Shown here: positions 51,026 to 63,188 of the stretch, one piece after another
Position numbering within the stretch: the first letter of the stretch is position 1
Layout: every line of letters begins with the position of its first letter
Source: Serilophus lunatus
Taxonomy: Eukaryota; Chordata; Aves; Passeriformes; Eurylaimidae
DNA length: 64,000 nucleotides
Direction: 5' to 3'
Assembly: GCA_013399895.1 (NCBI GenBank)
Contig: VXBA01003812.1
Span: forward strand, 449,226-513,225
Position numbers and translations under genes: made by a program
Notes under the pieces: generated by a model
The model's database searches: none
The model's input: the letters and a program-made list of their open reading frames with translations, nothing else
Told to the model about the DNA's origin: nothing

Positions 51026-53869
51026 TAAGTGTTCTTGTCTCTAATTTTCTATAAGCCAGGCTCAGCCTAAGAGTCCTTTCACAGTGTGAGTACCTTGAAA
51101 TTGCTGAAAGTAATTTTGAAAGAGGATTAATTAGCTTCTAATGGAAGGTGGCACCACTAATATTTCTGCTATAAAGTGCATAGTCAATGGCTGTTTGACA
51201 TTGGCAATGACCAGGCTCAAACTGACTGAAAGGAAAAAGAAAACCCATAAAACAAAAGAGTTATTTAAAAAAAAAATAAAATAAAATCCCCTTTATTGTT
51301 ATGGCTTGTTTTGCTCTTATATTTATGAATTCAGATATTTCCTGTATCTTTTAGTGCCATAACGGCTACCAGAAGACCACAGTGAATCTGAGGAAAAATA
51401 ATGGGTTTATAATTCCATGCAGCATTAATCAGACTAGACTGACAGACAAATACTAGAAGCTGGAAGGAAATATTTATGATACACATCTTACCACATACAC
51501 AGGTCATGTACAAAACTTATTGGAATTAAAAATGTAAATTTTTAATCATAACTAACACAAATACAATTTAGAAAATTTTATTTTGGTTATGAACATGCTT
51601 TGAGAATTATAGTTTTATTATTGGATCACTGCTATTGTTTATGAAGTAAATAAAGAAGTATACACAACATGCTTTAAACCATTTACCTGGGCTGCTAGGG
51701 AAACAATAATGATCTAAATAATATTATCAGTTCATGAATGGGAGATAAAGGACTCAATAACAGTATATATAAACTATGTATTCAAAGTTCAATACAATAA
51801 ATCAGAGCTAATCAAACTATTCAGATGAAAGAATATTTTGAAGTACAAAAAAGTTACTGTCAAGACTTTTCACATTTTCTATGGTTTTCTTCACTCTTCA
51901 AATTTCTAATAAAGTCTTGCAATTGTTACCATTGTTATTCTCCTCTTTCTTTTGAAATCTTTTTTTGAACTTTTTTTTTTTTTGTTCATGTCTTTTGTGC
52001 TGGGGGTTATGCTTTAAATAATACTATAAAGCCGCTAATGATAGGTCAGCTTCCTGTAATGCCTTTTTTAACATGTAGAGTCTATTCTGTTACACTGAGA
52101 TAATATGAGAAGATTTCAAATCTAGCAATAATTTTGTAGCAACCAGTTATTAAGAATCACAACTAAGGATTTGCACTATATTTATGTGTCTGCATCACTG
52201 TTAGTGTTGAGAAAACAACAAAAGAAAAAAGAGGCCCCACAATTAGACAGAAGACCCCTCCGTGACAGTGAACCGTAAAGCAGTACCCAGGCACCCTACC
52301 CCTCCCTTTTCAGCTGTGTCCCTCTAGGCAGGTAGGAGCAATGAGCTGCTGTGGCTTGGTACCTTAGGGGCAGCACGTGGTGGTGTTGCACAGAGGCAGT
52401 TTGGTGTGAAGACTACAGCTAGGAGAAGAAGATTGAGGCAAAATACAAGGCACAAAGGTAAAAAATAGTGAGTAATAAAGAAAAAAATATTAATGGAGGT
52501 TATTGCAGTGAGGGTCAGGGAAGATGAGAGTCTTGGGGTTTTTGCTTCCTTTGTTGGACTGAAATAGATAAATAAACTATTTTCTTTTATGTGAGAGCAA
52601 GAAATGAGTGTGAAAGCTGCTGGGCTCCAGTGCTCCTTTTATTTTTTTTTTAATAACTTAAAATCTCATAGGAACCTGAAGAGATCTGCTATGTCTGGCT
52701 CTCATGAGGCATTCTGTAGGTGTTAACATTATAGTTTGATGTTAGTTAGGAACATGCTGATGTACTCTGAAATACAATAAGAGAGGCTATTACCTAGCAG
52801 CAGAGTATGTCTTGTCCGTAATATAAAGGCAAAGTTTTGTCTTTGGAGGATAGGGACTGTAGCTCTAAGGAGGTTTGGAGGACACTTGAACATCCATTCT
52901 CAGTGAAGGAAGGGAACAGCAATTAACAACAGCTGTACTATGAATGGGCTTACATTGAACTGTAAGAAAATAAACACCTCTCATACAAAGCATATTGAAC
53001 AAGCAGATCTATTAGAGTAGATAATATATATCCACAGGGAAAAGAAATTCTTGTATATTGGAGTTATTGCTATACAGACTTTTTCCTCAGAATAAACAAA
53101 TAAAAAAATTCCTATCAACACCACCCAGACTTTGAATTTTAAAACTTTTAAATTCAGCCATACAGATTCCAATGTTTGCATATTTTGTTCCAAAGTCATA
53201 ATACCTTCCCCTATACAAGCTTGGAATGAGCTGAGCCAATACCTGCATAAATATCGAACACTAAACTGATAAGCAGAATTTCACTCTTTATCTACTCATC
53301 CCTGACCATCTGCTGTAATCTGGGTCCTTGACTGGGAATTTCTGGAAGATGTTTCCACCTCTCCAATGCTGAGTTTGGATTCCTCTTCAAGTCCATAACT
53401 CCTTTTGTTCCAAGAAATGAAGCAGGGCCTGGTTCTCTCATTTTACATATGGATATGGAAGGATCTAGTGGTAGATCTAAGTGATCAGCTTGGGTAGCAT
53501 CAATGGCTAAAGCCACATGATGGATTTAGCATTCCTCTTAAATTGTCCTAATCATTAAACTTGAGGTTCAGGTTGAATGAAAGTAACCTTCAGGGCTCTG
53601 GATTGTGCCATAAAGCAGAAATTGCCAGTGATTTAAGACATTTGGTTTCTCCTGAATTTCTGCTCTGGTAATAGGGACATTTAGGAAGGACAGAGAGTTT
53701 ATTCACTCTACCAACTGCTCCCAAGGCTGTTTATATACTAATTTAACCTCTCATTATACTAATTTCAGGAACAAGCCCAGAAATAGTTTTGAGAGTAGAT
53801 AATTCAGAACTCCCTTTCTACCAGCTTACGGGCCTGAACTTCTCAGATGTTTCTTCTGTGTATTCCTGC
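51026..53869. other. unassigned sequence
   Basis: Mostly AT-rich. A GC-richer patch at 52225-52450 (accctacccctccctt, gcagcacgtggtggtg) may be a decayed repeat but matched nothing recalled. A 75-codon minus-strand frame at 53292-53516 has a coding-like composition but no recognised motif; it lies near the antisense LTR that follows. Confidence 0.35.
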
Positions 53870-54234
53870 TGTTGCCTGAAAGCTAGATAAGAAGATTCAG
53901 ACAAACATACAGTTTGCAGAGGTGAAGTAAAGAACAGCTTTATTGAGAGTGTTCGGTGATCCAAAGACAAAACGAATAACAAATACTTCACATTTATAAC
54001 TTTCTTAGTGCCCTCCCATCACACTATCTGACTAAAGTCCATCTTACTATTATGTCCCTCAAACATCTAACAGAATTGTCTAGGCCTGCCCCTGGTAGGC
54101 ATGGAAGCCTAACTCTATGTTTTGTCTTGCTATCCCTCCTGCCTATACAGAAGAATGCAAATATTTTCGAACACAGGCTCCTTTGGGCCTTTAATATTTT
54201 GAGTTATCCAGCTACCTAACAAAAATATTAGGCA
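53870..54234 (-). mobile_element. probable antisense solo LTR
   Basis: On the minus strand: a TATA box (GTTATAAATG, plus 53991-54000), then about 50 bp later AATAAA (plus 53939-53944) and a U5-like end close to 53870 (TGTTGCCTG on plus, ending in CA on minus). The short TATA-to-poly(A) distance suits a class I LTR with a short R. Candidate outer end is CA at 54233-54234. No target duplication was found at these edges, so boundaries are approximate. Confidence 0.5.
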
Positions 54235-55929
54235 TATCCCTTAAGGCATCACTGTTGTACCTCTCTATGGTCCTAAACATCTTGAGTAATTTATTATATA
54301 ATGGCCTTTTCCCCTTCCTCTTTTGCCCTTGCTTCATGATGATGAGAAATTGAGATGGGGTTGTTTTTTTTCTGCTGACAGATAAAAATTTATAACTTGT
54401 ATTAATTTCTACCAACCACTTATTTCTAGGTATAATTTGTGCTATTTTGTCAAAGTACAGCTGACATAATTAAAAATATATAGTCTCTTTATCTTGACAG
54501 AGATTCACGATCCAATATAGGCAATTCATAAGAAATATAAGTAGCTCTGTAAAGATATAGGTGGGATGGCAAAATATTATGCATTTTTATGCTGAGCTCC
54601 TTAAAACACTTTAAATGCTACTTTGCAAAATGAGTGGCTTCATTAGCATAATATTGAGATATTATAGTGAAGGAAAAGTAGAACAGACTCCAGAGGAACA
54701 TAAAATCTCCATATAAAACCTTTTCTGCCACCAGCTCTGTGCTGTGTTACACTTCAAATTTCATGGCAGAAGGCTGTACTTGCCCTTCACTCCTGTGTTT
54801 CTCTTGTGGGTTTTTTATTTCTCTTTTATGCAATGAAAAACACACAGAAGTGTGTGTGGGGTGTGTGTGTGTGTATTTGTACGCCAGTTGACATAAAAAA
54901 CCCATCAAAATTTAAAATTAGCGCTTTTGGGAGAAAGCTTGCCTTAATAGACTTCTTTATCTCTCATTTCCATAGTACTGCCATTCACTGTCATATTTGC
55001 TGTCATTTTCATGATCACCATGACTTGAAATTGATGTGAGACATAAATGACAATGATGAGGATTTCTTCTTGCTTTTGTTTTTGTGAACATGCACCTGGG
55101 CTTTGTAATTTTTCTCCCTTGACAGAAATTTTTTTTCAGGAAACAGAACTAAAAATTATTTTGAACCTCATTTAAAACCTTATGGATGAAGATTGTCCAA
55201 GTTCATTCTGATATGAAGTGCTCAGTCACATAGCACTAAAATTATCACAAATTATTTTAAATTTATTAGAATTTGTATGATATAGATTTTTCATAAACTA
55301 TTGGATGTCAAAATCAGAGCACTGTTTAATCCTATTACTATATGAAAGATATTTGCTTAGGCAGTCTTGAAGCCAAAATCTTAGTATTTGACTTGACATT
55401 GATTTCCAAAACAAGATTTTATATATATATATGTAATATGCTCATTTTTAATAAAAGCTGAAAAAATGGTGGAACTGCTGTAACCTCATTTTTCACTTTT
55501 TTTCTTTATTTGTTTGAGGTGCTCCAACTTAAGATGAGGGAAGTTTAAAACTGTAATCAGTCTTATAAGCAAGATCATGTGAAGTCATCATACTTTTACT
55601 TTCATTAAGATGCCGTTGCTTTCAGAAATAAACTCATTATAGTCTCTAAATACAATAGAGTACCTCGATTGTTGTAATGGAGTGAAATTTCAGTTACTGG
55701 GCCATGACATACAAAACAGTGTAAATTATTATGTCTGAATTGAGATATTTACAGAATTTCTCTATGAAGCCATGTTTTAGTGTTTGACACAAGAAAATTT
55801 GTCAAAATAACATTTCTACAATATGGGAAGTAAGGAAATTTTCACTTTCATTATTCCAAGTGAAAAGTAGAGAGAAAGTGTTTTCATCACTTTGTTATTT
55901 TAAAAATGCAGTACTTGATCCAGAGATAT
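54235..55929. other. unassigned AT-rich sequence
   Basis: Contains a short TG run (54846-54876) and an AT run (55421-55432). No gene recognised. Confidence 0.4.
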
Positions 55930-56025
55930 TTTCACAGAATTATTGAATCATTAATGTTGGAAAAGGCTTCTGAGTTCGTTGACTCTAACCATTAACACAG
56001 CATTGCTGTGTGTTCTCTTCACCAT
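55930..56025 (-). mobile_element. CR1 LINE 3' tail, antisense
   Basis: ttcacagaattattgaatca followed by ttaatgttggaaaaggcttc and gactctaaccattaacacag is the degraded reverse complement of the CR1 3' end. Only about 95 bp remain. Confidence 0.8.
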
Positions 56026-58773
56026 GAGAACCATGAGAAGGGCAGTAGATTAAGCTTGGAAGCATAACAGAATATTAAAAAGTTGTTTATAGTGTAAATG
56101 GTTCCAAGGATTTGTAAATGAAATATTTAACACTTCAAATTATATTGTTACAATACCTAAGAGTGAAGACATGACTCATTTTCCTTTTGCAGAGATATTG
56201 CAAATTTTTTGATGCCATATGTACTCTATCAGTGGTTCTGTATTAACCTATCCTTGTTGCTAGTGATGGAACTTCTAAAATTGTCTTTGAAAAGAATTCA
56301 GATAAGCCTAATGTACTGTTTTCACAGTTCTGGGGTGATGCTTAAAATATATCAAAAAACTGATACATCTGTCGGGATTCAACACCACTATGCCTAATTA
56401 ATCTAATTTTCAAGTGGTTTTGTAATGAATTACGTGGAACTCCTACTGTTATTTATTTATGTATCTGAAGAAAACATTTGAGGGTTTTTTTTACTTTAAA
56501 TATCTTGTGTTTCTTAGTGAAAAACGAGAATTTTTTATTCATTAGTGTTGTTCCAGTGCTATAGCTATATTTCGAAAAAAAGTCAGTCTAATTCTGTGCT
56601 ACAAAAATGCTAAAATCAATATATCGTAAGACAAATTTAAAGTCTGTTCGCTTTTATTTTTTAAGTTTCATTTTGCTTAATACTCCTTCAAAATGAAATA
56701 AAGCAATTTAAAAATTTTTTTTAATGCAAATGTGTGTTCCTTTTGTAAGAAAATAACAGGAAGAGTTCTATGTGACCAAAGCTTTCAAGTAAATTAATGA
56801 CTTTTTTAGAAAGCAGAAGTTTGTTAATGATGGTAATTACTTAAAATGATCTAATGTCTGAATACTTATTTCCTGAAAGATCATGTTACTAGAGGAGCTG
56901 CTCAGTTTTTATGCTGGCAGTTCTACAATTTGTCATAGTTGTATTGTGGTTTTCACATAAATCTGAAAATTATTACTTTTTGTTTCTCCTAGTTTGGTGA
57001 CTAACTCTTGCCTAATTGCACTTGCTCTTGGCTATGTGACACTCAGTAGAGAAACTTCCTAATGATGATGACATGGTGTTACAGCTTCCAAAAAATTGTT
57101 TCAAAATATAAGTGACTTATTAACTAAGGTAATAAGAAAATTGATTTAGCAAAACATGTCAACACATGAGTTGAACTTCATGTTCTTTTAGGAATAACTT
57201 AAAATCTTCAAGTACTTTGGGGATCTTTTTAATAGAATGTATTTTTGGTAGTTATGTTTTTTAATCTGTATAGAAACATGATGAGACCGTCTCTATACCA
57301 TTACATAACAAATTATATCCAAATATAGATCTTAAACTATAATAGTTATGAAACATTCAGAAGAAACATAGATTTTCTGCTTAATTTTGAGCATAGATTT
57401 GCAAAACGACAGTATAAATTAGAAGAATGTGGAATTCACACAGATAATAAATAAGAGACTCTAGTGTCTTGACTTCGGTTTTTCATGCTACATGAGTAAT
57501 CTTATTTTCTGCAGTAGGACTTTCTGTACAGTAAGGTGCTGTTCAGCTACTGGATAGCAGATTGTAGAAAGGTGGAGGTCATTCTCTTCTGCCCGGTAAC
57601 AGGTTAGAGGATCTTCTGAGTTCTAGAAGAAAAACTTATGACATGGTGTGGTGGTGTCAGAGATTATTTATTTTATTAATTATTTAAAATCAGTGTACCA
57701 TTTTTTTAAAGCATTTTATGTATTTTATCCCTCCCTCTCCCTCACCCTTCTTTCCACAGGAAACCTGTTTATAGATTTTACTTAGATCCTGACAGGATGT
57801 AGAAAGGAGAAAGTACTGTTATGGTTGCAAAGATGAATACTTACATATTTGTCAAATTTATTCCCTATTTTCTGCTCTAGTTTTCGTTCTTAGCCAGAAA
57901 GAAGGAAAAAAACCTACAAGTTTTATCTTGCCTCATTAGTTTTGACACTTAATATGAATAAGATCTATTTCAGTATTTAACAATAATTTTAAAATGAAGG
58001 CTTACTCATTAAGTTACTCTCTGAAATTAGAGGATAAGCTAACAGCAGTTTAGTCCCAGTAAAAATGCTACTGTGAGTAAAAAAATATTGTTTGTATATT
58101 TAAGCCATTGCTTATTTCTTTTTTCAGAAATTCTTCAAATCAGGATTTTTTCCCGTGCACATTTGCATATTACTTAGACCTATTCTTCAGATTAGTCTGG
58201 GATATAAGAAAGGAACTTGTTAGTAAAAAGCCGTTAACCTACTTCAAACTAGCCCTATGACAGAAATTGATAAACTCCAAAAGAGAGAATTAACATTACA
58301 AGGTGAGTTTGAGTTTATTCAGTCCTGAGCTAACAGCCTTGCTTGATTAGATGGAAAATGACATGGATAGCAACATGAGAACTAGCTAGCTGCCATTACA
58401 TTGTTGCCCTTGACTGGAAACTGTTGTAATGTCTTCTCTGTCTCAAATCCTTCTGTGCACTAAGAAATCCACAAAATTAATTGAGCCTACCTCCTATGAC
58501 ATGGATCTGGGCAACCTGAGAGCTGAGTGTGTCAACAGGGAAGTGATTTACAAGCTGGGCATATGGTAATTTCAGGTACTTAAGCTACTTTTGGATCTTA
58601 GAAGGTGCTACCTGGAAGTAATAATGTTTGACAATGTGATTCTATCATTAGGATTGAGGTACTTCAAGGACAAACTACTTTAAAAAAATCTTAAAGTGTC
58701 TAATACTAATGGACAAAAAGTTTAATTGCAAGGATTTTATGTTACTTGTTTTCCCTGTCTTTCACAAATACAG
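56026..58773. other. unassigned AT-rich sequence
   Basis: No firm feature. A strong pyrimidine tract with acceptor (ccctttccacag-type, ending 57760) is followed by stops in all frames within 50 bases. A donor-like ttacaaggtgagt near 58300 follows a short open stretch (EIDKLQKRELTLQ), but its phase does not fit the terminal exon candidate downstream. Confidence 0.35.
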
Positions 58774-58903
58774 AACAATAAACGGTTCATATGAAAGAAG
58801 TATGGCACAACTGCTAAAAGATTTGGAAAAGCTGAAGAGTACCAAAACGTCCTCTGTACGCACAGCTCGCTCAAGGAGGTCTAGTCTCACCAGAAAATTT
58901 TAG
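58774..58903 (+). CDS. putative terminal coding exon of an unidentified gene
   Basis: A strong acceptor (ttttccctgtctttcacaaatacag, ending 58773) opens a 130-base segment read in one frame to TAG at 58901-58903. It enters in phase 2. The predicted 42-residue tail starts TINGSYERSMAQLLKDLEKL and continues with a Ser/Thr-rich, strongly basic stretch (SSVRTARSRRSSLTRKF at the very end). The first half is helical and looks like the end of a coiled coil; the last part resembles a disordered basic tail, with RSRRSS suggesting a kinase or nuclear-import motif. AATAAA follows 65 bases after the stop. No upstream exon could be paired and no family was recognised, so it may be a chance arrangement. Confidence 0.35.
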
Positions 58904-58967
58904 GGTCATTAGGCAAAGAGTAAAGAAAGAAAAAGAGAAACATTTGGAGAATTATCTTAATTTTTGA

Positions 58968-58973
58968 AATAAA
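58968..58973 (+). terminator. candidate poly(A) signal
   Basis: AATAAA 65 bases after the stop of the putative terminal exon. AATAAA is common in AT-rich DNA, so this supports the exon only weakly. Confidence 0.3.
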
Positions 58974-60579
58974 GAAAGACTGTTAAAATAATCTGAAAAT
59001 TCTTTAAATCAGCACAAAAAATGGTTATAAATTTTGTCAGAGAAAAAAATTAAGTCAGCTTAACTTGGCATTCTAAAGACAAGATAAACTGTGAAAAACA
59101 GTGCCATTTTTTAGACAGAACTTTCTGGAAAGAGAGAAGAAACACTTTTTAAAAGTCATCATACTTCAATTAAAATTTCATTGTTGAACAAAGACTATTA
59201 GATCCTAAATAAACAACTCAAACTTTGTAGTGTTGACTAATTTTTACAATTAAAAAATAAGATGCCATTCAGATAAATTGGAAGAGAATTTTTTCTCTAA
59301 TAAATGTAAATGCGCTTTTAAATTAAATAGCTGTGCGATTCAGTGCTTAGCTCTTTTAAAATCAAGAAATTAGAGTCCAAAAAAGAGGGAGAGATGTTTA
59401 TATGGAGAGTGAGACTCATTAATGTAGTCTATGAGAGTGCATTCATTTTAGAAGCTTAGGTTATTTTTCAATGTTGTAGTCGATAGAGAGATGCCGCTCT
59501 TCATTGGTGTTACACTTCTTTGTTTATAAAGAGGGATTAGTCCTCTGAGGTTCTGCAGTTGCTTTGTACTGCTATAATTGTATGTTGGCATTGAAAGGAC
59601 TCATGCAGCTGCTCTGTGAGCTTGATAGGATATTGGTTTGGCCACAAACTAAACAGATGAAAGAAAAAAAATTAAACCTTTCAGCCAAATTAGTCCTCAA
59701 ATCTAGCTTGTTGTTTGGATATCTGAATACTGTTGCTGGCAACACACAACAATGTGCGGATGCACAAGGAGAGTTCAAGGAAAAGGGTCTGTGATTCGTG
59801 AACATGTTGGCTTAAAGTGAGCTGAACCTTCAGTTAGATAATATGAGCATTCTGTTACGGAATATATATTCTGATATTAACTATCAGTTTATCTGTTTTT
59901 TTGCCTCATGTTTTCACGCATACTGTGTGTCTAGGACAAAAGCCACCTTTCAGGGGACTGCATAGAAGTTTACTTTCTCTGTGGACTGGTTGTTTCTAAC
60001 TGCAGTCAATAAACTTATGCTCATCTTCAGAAACATACGACCTATGCCATCCTTGCAGCAGGGAAATTGTATTAGAAAGAACGATAATCAAAATTAACAA
60101 GGGAATTTAAATCATAAAAGAAAATCAGTATATCATTGCTACGAGGAACACATAGAACTGTTTTCTTGCAGAACTAAATAGCTATTTTCCCATGCTCTGA
60201 AGAACTATTGGCAAATACTAATTTGGTTACTTCTAAGTCATGCAGAAACGCTGGCGTGCTCTCCAAATTACTCAAGAAGTGTTTCACCTTGCAATCACAT
60301 GAGAGCATGTTGTCCAAATATTGAAATCCCATTACTGACTACCAGATTATTCTCATGCTAGTGATTTCTTTAAAGATAGCTCTTACAGTGATATAAAGAA
60401 GAAATACTATGTAAATTACTGAAAGTATTTGCATTTCTTACTGCAGTGAGTGGTATCACATTTATAAAACAAAATTGTTTTCTATGTTTTTAGGTTGAAT
60501 ATTACAGTATCTTATGCTGTGAAACTCTCACATGGATCCTGTAAAAAGTTCACCTGACTTTCTGGCCAAGCTTCATAAG

Positions 60580-60602
60580 AAATGTCAGCTTAGCTGACAT
60601 TT
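60580..60602. repeat. perfect inverted repeat, 11-bp arms
   Basis: AAATGTCAGCT, one central T, then AGCTGACATTT. A stable cruciform or RNA hairpin is possible. No gene end lies next to it. Confidence 0.9.
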
Positions 60603-62025
60603 AGTAAGTGTTAGTGACAATGTTAACCTTCTGAAAGGAGGACAAAATGTTAGCACTCCTTCAGGGCACTGCAATTTTTTTAGCTAAAAACTTATTTAAA
60701 TAGCTAGAATGGAGGAGCAAAAAACTGATTTATGTTGTTATTAATATAATTTTGCCTGGTAAAGGATGTATGTTCCCATTCTCTCATAATGCAAAATGAT
60801 CATCTTATCTAAACATAATTCCATAAATGTAATTTAAAATGACTATATAGTATTCTGACATGTTTAAGCAACTATTTTTTCTGTTGTGCCTGTTTACATT
60901 TGTAAAGAATAAAAAGCTTGCTTTGCGATTCTAAATAGATCAAATTGAGTATTTTTATATTTTTCCCCAAAAAATTATGTTGCTGAGTCTCGAATTTTCT
61001 GTACTTCAAAATTTTACTTAATCAGGACCTCCTCTCCTTTTATAAAAGATAGCAATATACTTCAGACCTCTCCTTTATGGCATACTTCTCTGATTTTATT
61101 GATGTTTTTTCATCACTAGTAATACAAAACTGAAAATTAATTAAAAATACCTAAAAACCACACACAGATAAAACCTGATTAAAAAAAGAAACAAACAAAA
61201 AACAACTAAAAGTAGTAAGTAAAAAAAAAAAAAGAAATGAGAAAAAAAGATTTGAGTATCAAAGACAGATCTGATCAGATTTTTTCTGTAAATGTCTTTA
61301 TGACATATAATGACAAAACAACTTAATATTTGTTGTTTCTCATGCTGCTACCTCCCCTTGTGGTTTCCTCCTGTGCAATCACTTATTCATCATAGTAAAG
61401 TGATAAGAATCCCATTTTGAGCTTGCTTCAAGACCTTTCTTTTTGAATGTCATTACTGAGTAACATTTTAAGATAAAAGATAGGAAAAATTTTCTCTCTC
61501 AATGAATACATAAGCAGTCACTGTATTGTTAAACTCTTTTTGTTGTTTTGGGGGAGGTTTTTTTGCATTGCTACAGATTTGTAAACGTAGTTTATTCTTG
61601 AAAAATAAATCTAGTCTTTGTGGTGTAAAACTTATTACATTTCCTGATCCTGTTATGGATATGTTTTATTCTTTTAACTCACCATCAATTCTACTTGCTG
61701 ACATACACTAGATGGAATTAGTCCTCACATCTTGATGATATAAACTATTTATAATTAGTATGTGATTCACCTAATATTGGCCTCTGAGCATGTTCTTACG
61801 TATTAGTGTGTATATATACGTGGATTCAAATACAGGGCGGCTGATACTTTACTGTTCTCTTTTCAGGCTTGACAGACTTTCTGATACTAAATGTTTCAAA
61901 CTGCTGTTGTAAAAAGCTGCTTTACGTGGTTGGGTTTTTTTCCTATACATTTTTTGTGAACACACTATGACATTTATGTACATACATGTAGAGTACAATA
62001 ATTTTTTGCTACATTCCTCTTTAGT

Positions 62026-62093
62026 TTAATTTAATTAAATTTAATTAAATTTAATAAATTTAATTAATTTAATTAATTTAATTTAATTTTTTT
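62026..62093. repeat. (TTAAT)n AT-rich simple repeat
   Basis: Imperfect TTTAATTAAA units with no G or C across about 65 bp. Confidence 0.9.
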
Positions 62094-62392
62094 AATGCAA
62101 TGAACTAATGGTTGATTCCTATACGCAAATTAACTTTTTTTTTTTTTCATTTAAGGGTCTTGAATTTTTTCAAGAATATTGTTTGCTTTGTTTTAAGATC
62201 TATTTTGGAAAACTTTCATAAAAACCCCAAAGAACCACAGCCTATACATCATTTGATAAGGTAACGATGACCATTAGAAGACATTAATTTGCTTGTTGTT
62301 CAATTTTGACTAAATGTTTTACCTTCTGACACTTGCTAAATTCCTCACGGATTGGCAGAAAGGAGAAAAAATCATACTAGACTTCCTTTCAG

Positions 62393-62478
62393 ACTTAATG
62401 GATGCCAGCACAACCCTTTCAGTTACCCTTCAGCTTTTTACAGTTTTGGAGAGCCAGTCTAATTGGGCAAGGACACTG
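62393..62478 (+). CDS. possible internal exon, uncertain
   Basis: An acceptor-like acttcctttcag (ending 62392) opens 86 bases that stay in frame to a canonical donor GTAAGT at 62479. The predicted peptide (from LMDASTTLSVTLQLFTVLES, ending WARTL) is helical and not low-complexity; the frame is open upstream as well to 62314. No partner exon or family was recognised. It lies downstream of the putative terminal exon at 58.8 kb, so it would belong to a different gene. Confidence 0.25.
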
Positions 62479-62640
62479 GTAAGTGAAAGGAAGGAAATTT
62501 TTTTTATAGCTCTGTGTATTCTCTTGTTGGCTATTTATTTTCTGTTATCTGAGGCTATCAGTATGTCCAATCTCATGAAACTCATGCTTCTCATCCCTGA
62601 AAAATCCAAATCTAATTCATTATATCATTGTCAGAAATAG

Positions 62641-63094
62641 TCTTCCTGCCTACAGTAATTAGCCTGGATCTCTCTAAATGCTACAAATCAACACAGCTTT
62701 TAAATGTACAAATGAACTAAAAAAATTGTAAAAAAGTATCAATATCCATTCATTTCTCTTTAGTATAATGATCCTCAAGATGCTTTTTTCCCCCTTCATG
62801 CTTCAAATATTTTCAGCAATGCTTACACTTCAGACCCAAAGAAGTGTTTTTGACTTGGCAAAACAAATTTATTTCAGCCTCCAGCAACAGCAGGGAATGA
62901 GAAGGGAAGTTGAGTGGGAGGGGGAGTGCGAGATGATAGATAGGGTTAAAAATTAAAGGAAGAATTATGGGGCAAAAGGCAGCTACTGCTCCCTGAATGG
63001 AACATGATCAGCTTGACCCAACTGTTCTCCAAACACTGATAAACACGTGCTATGGAGGGTGCAGTGGAAGTAGTGGGGAGGCACTGTGGCCTAT
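62641..63094. other. unassigned sequence before the right-edge LTR
   Basis: Nothing recognised. No primer binding site is visible next to the LTR end, which suggests that the LTR is solo. Confidence 0.4.
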
Positions 63095-63097
63095 TGT

Positions 63098-63113
63098 GGT
63101 GGTTTAAACCACC
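63098..63113. repeat. 16-bp perfect palindrome at the LTR end
   Basis: GGTGGTTTAAACCACC, at the integrase-facing end of the right-edge LTR. Confidence 0.9.
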
Positions 63114-63182
63114 TTTTATCATCCAGGGGCAGGTTCAATAAAGGTGACAGAAAACTGAACAGAGTTGGCAGCAGATGAACAC

Positions 63183-63188
63183 TTTATT
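63183..63188 (-). terminator. poly(A) signal of the right-edge LTR
   Basis: AATAAA on the minus strand about 90 bp before the LTR end. Confidence 0.55.

Larger units (their letters stand above)
58974..62312. other. unassigned AT-rich sequence
   Basis: Contains a 23-bp palindrome (60580-60602), A-rich runs (61175-61240) and an AT-rich simple repeat (62026-62093). No gene recognised. Confidence 0.4.

Noticed and set aside
57730..57820. Strong pyrimidine tract and CCACAG acceptor
   Set aside because: All three frames reach a stop within about 50 bases and there is no terminal-exon context.
58250..58312. Short open stretch ending at GTGAGT
   Set aside because: Its phase does not join the terminal exon candidate at 58774 without creating a stop.
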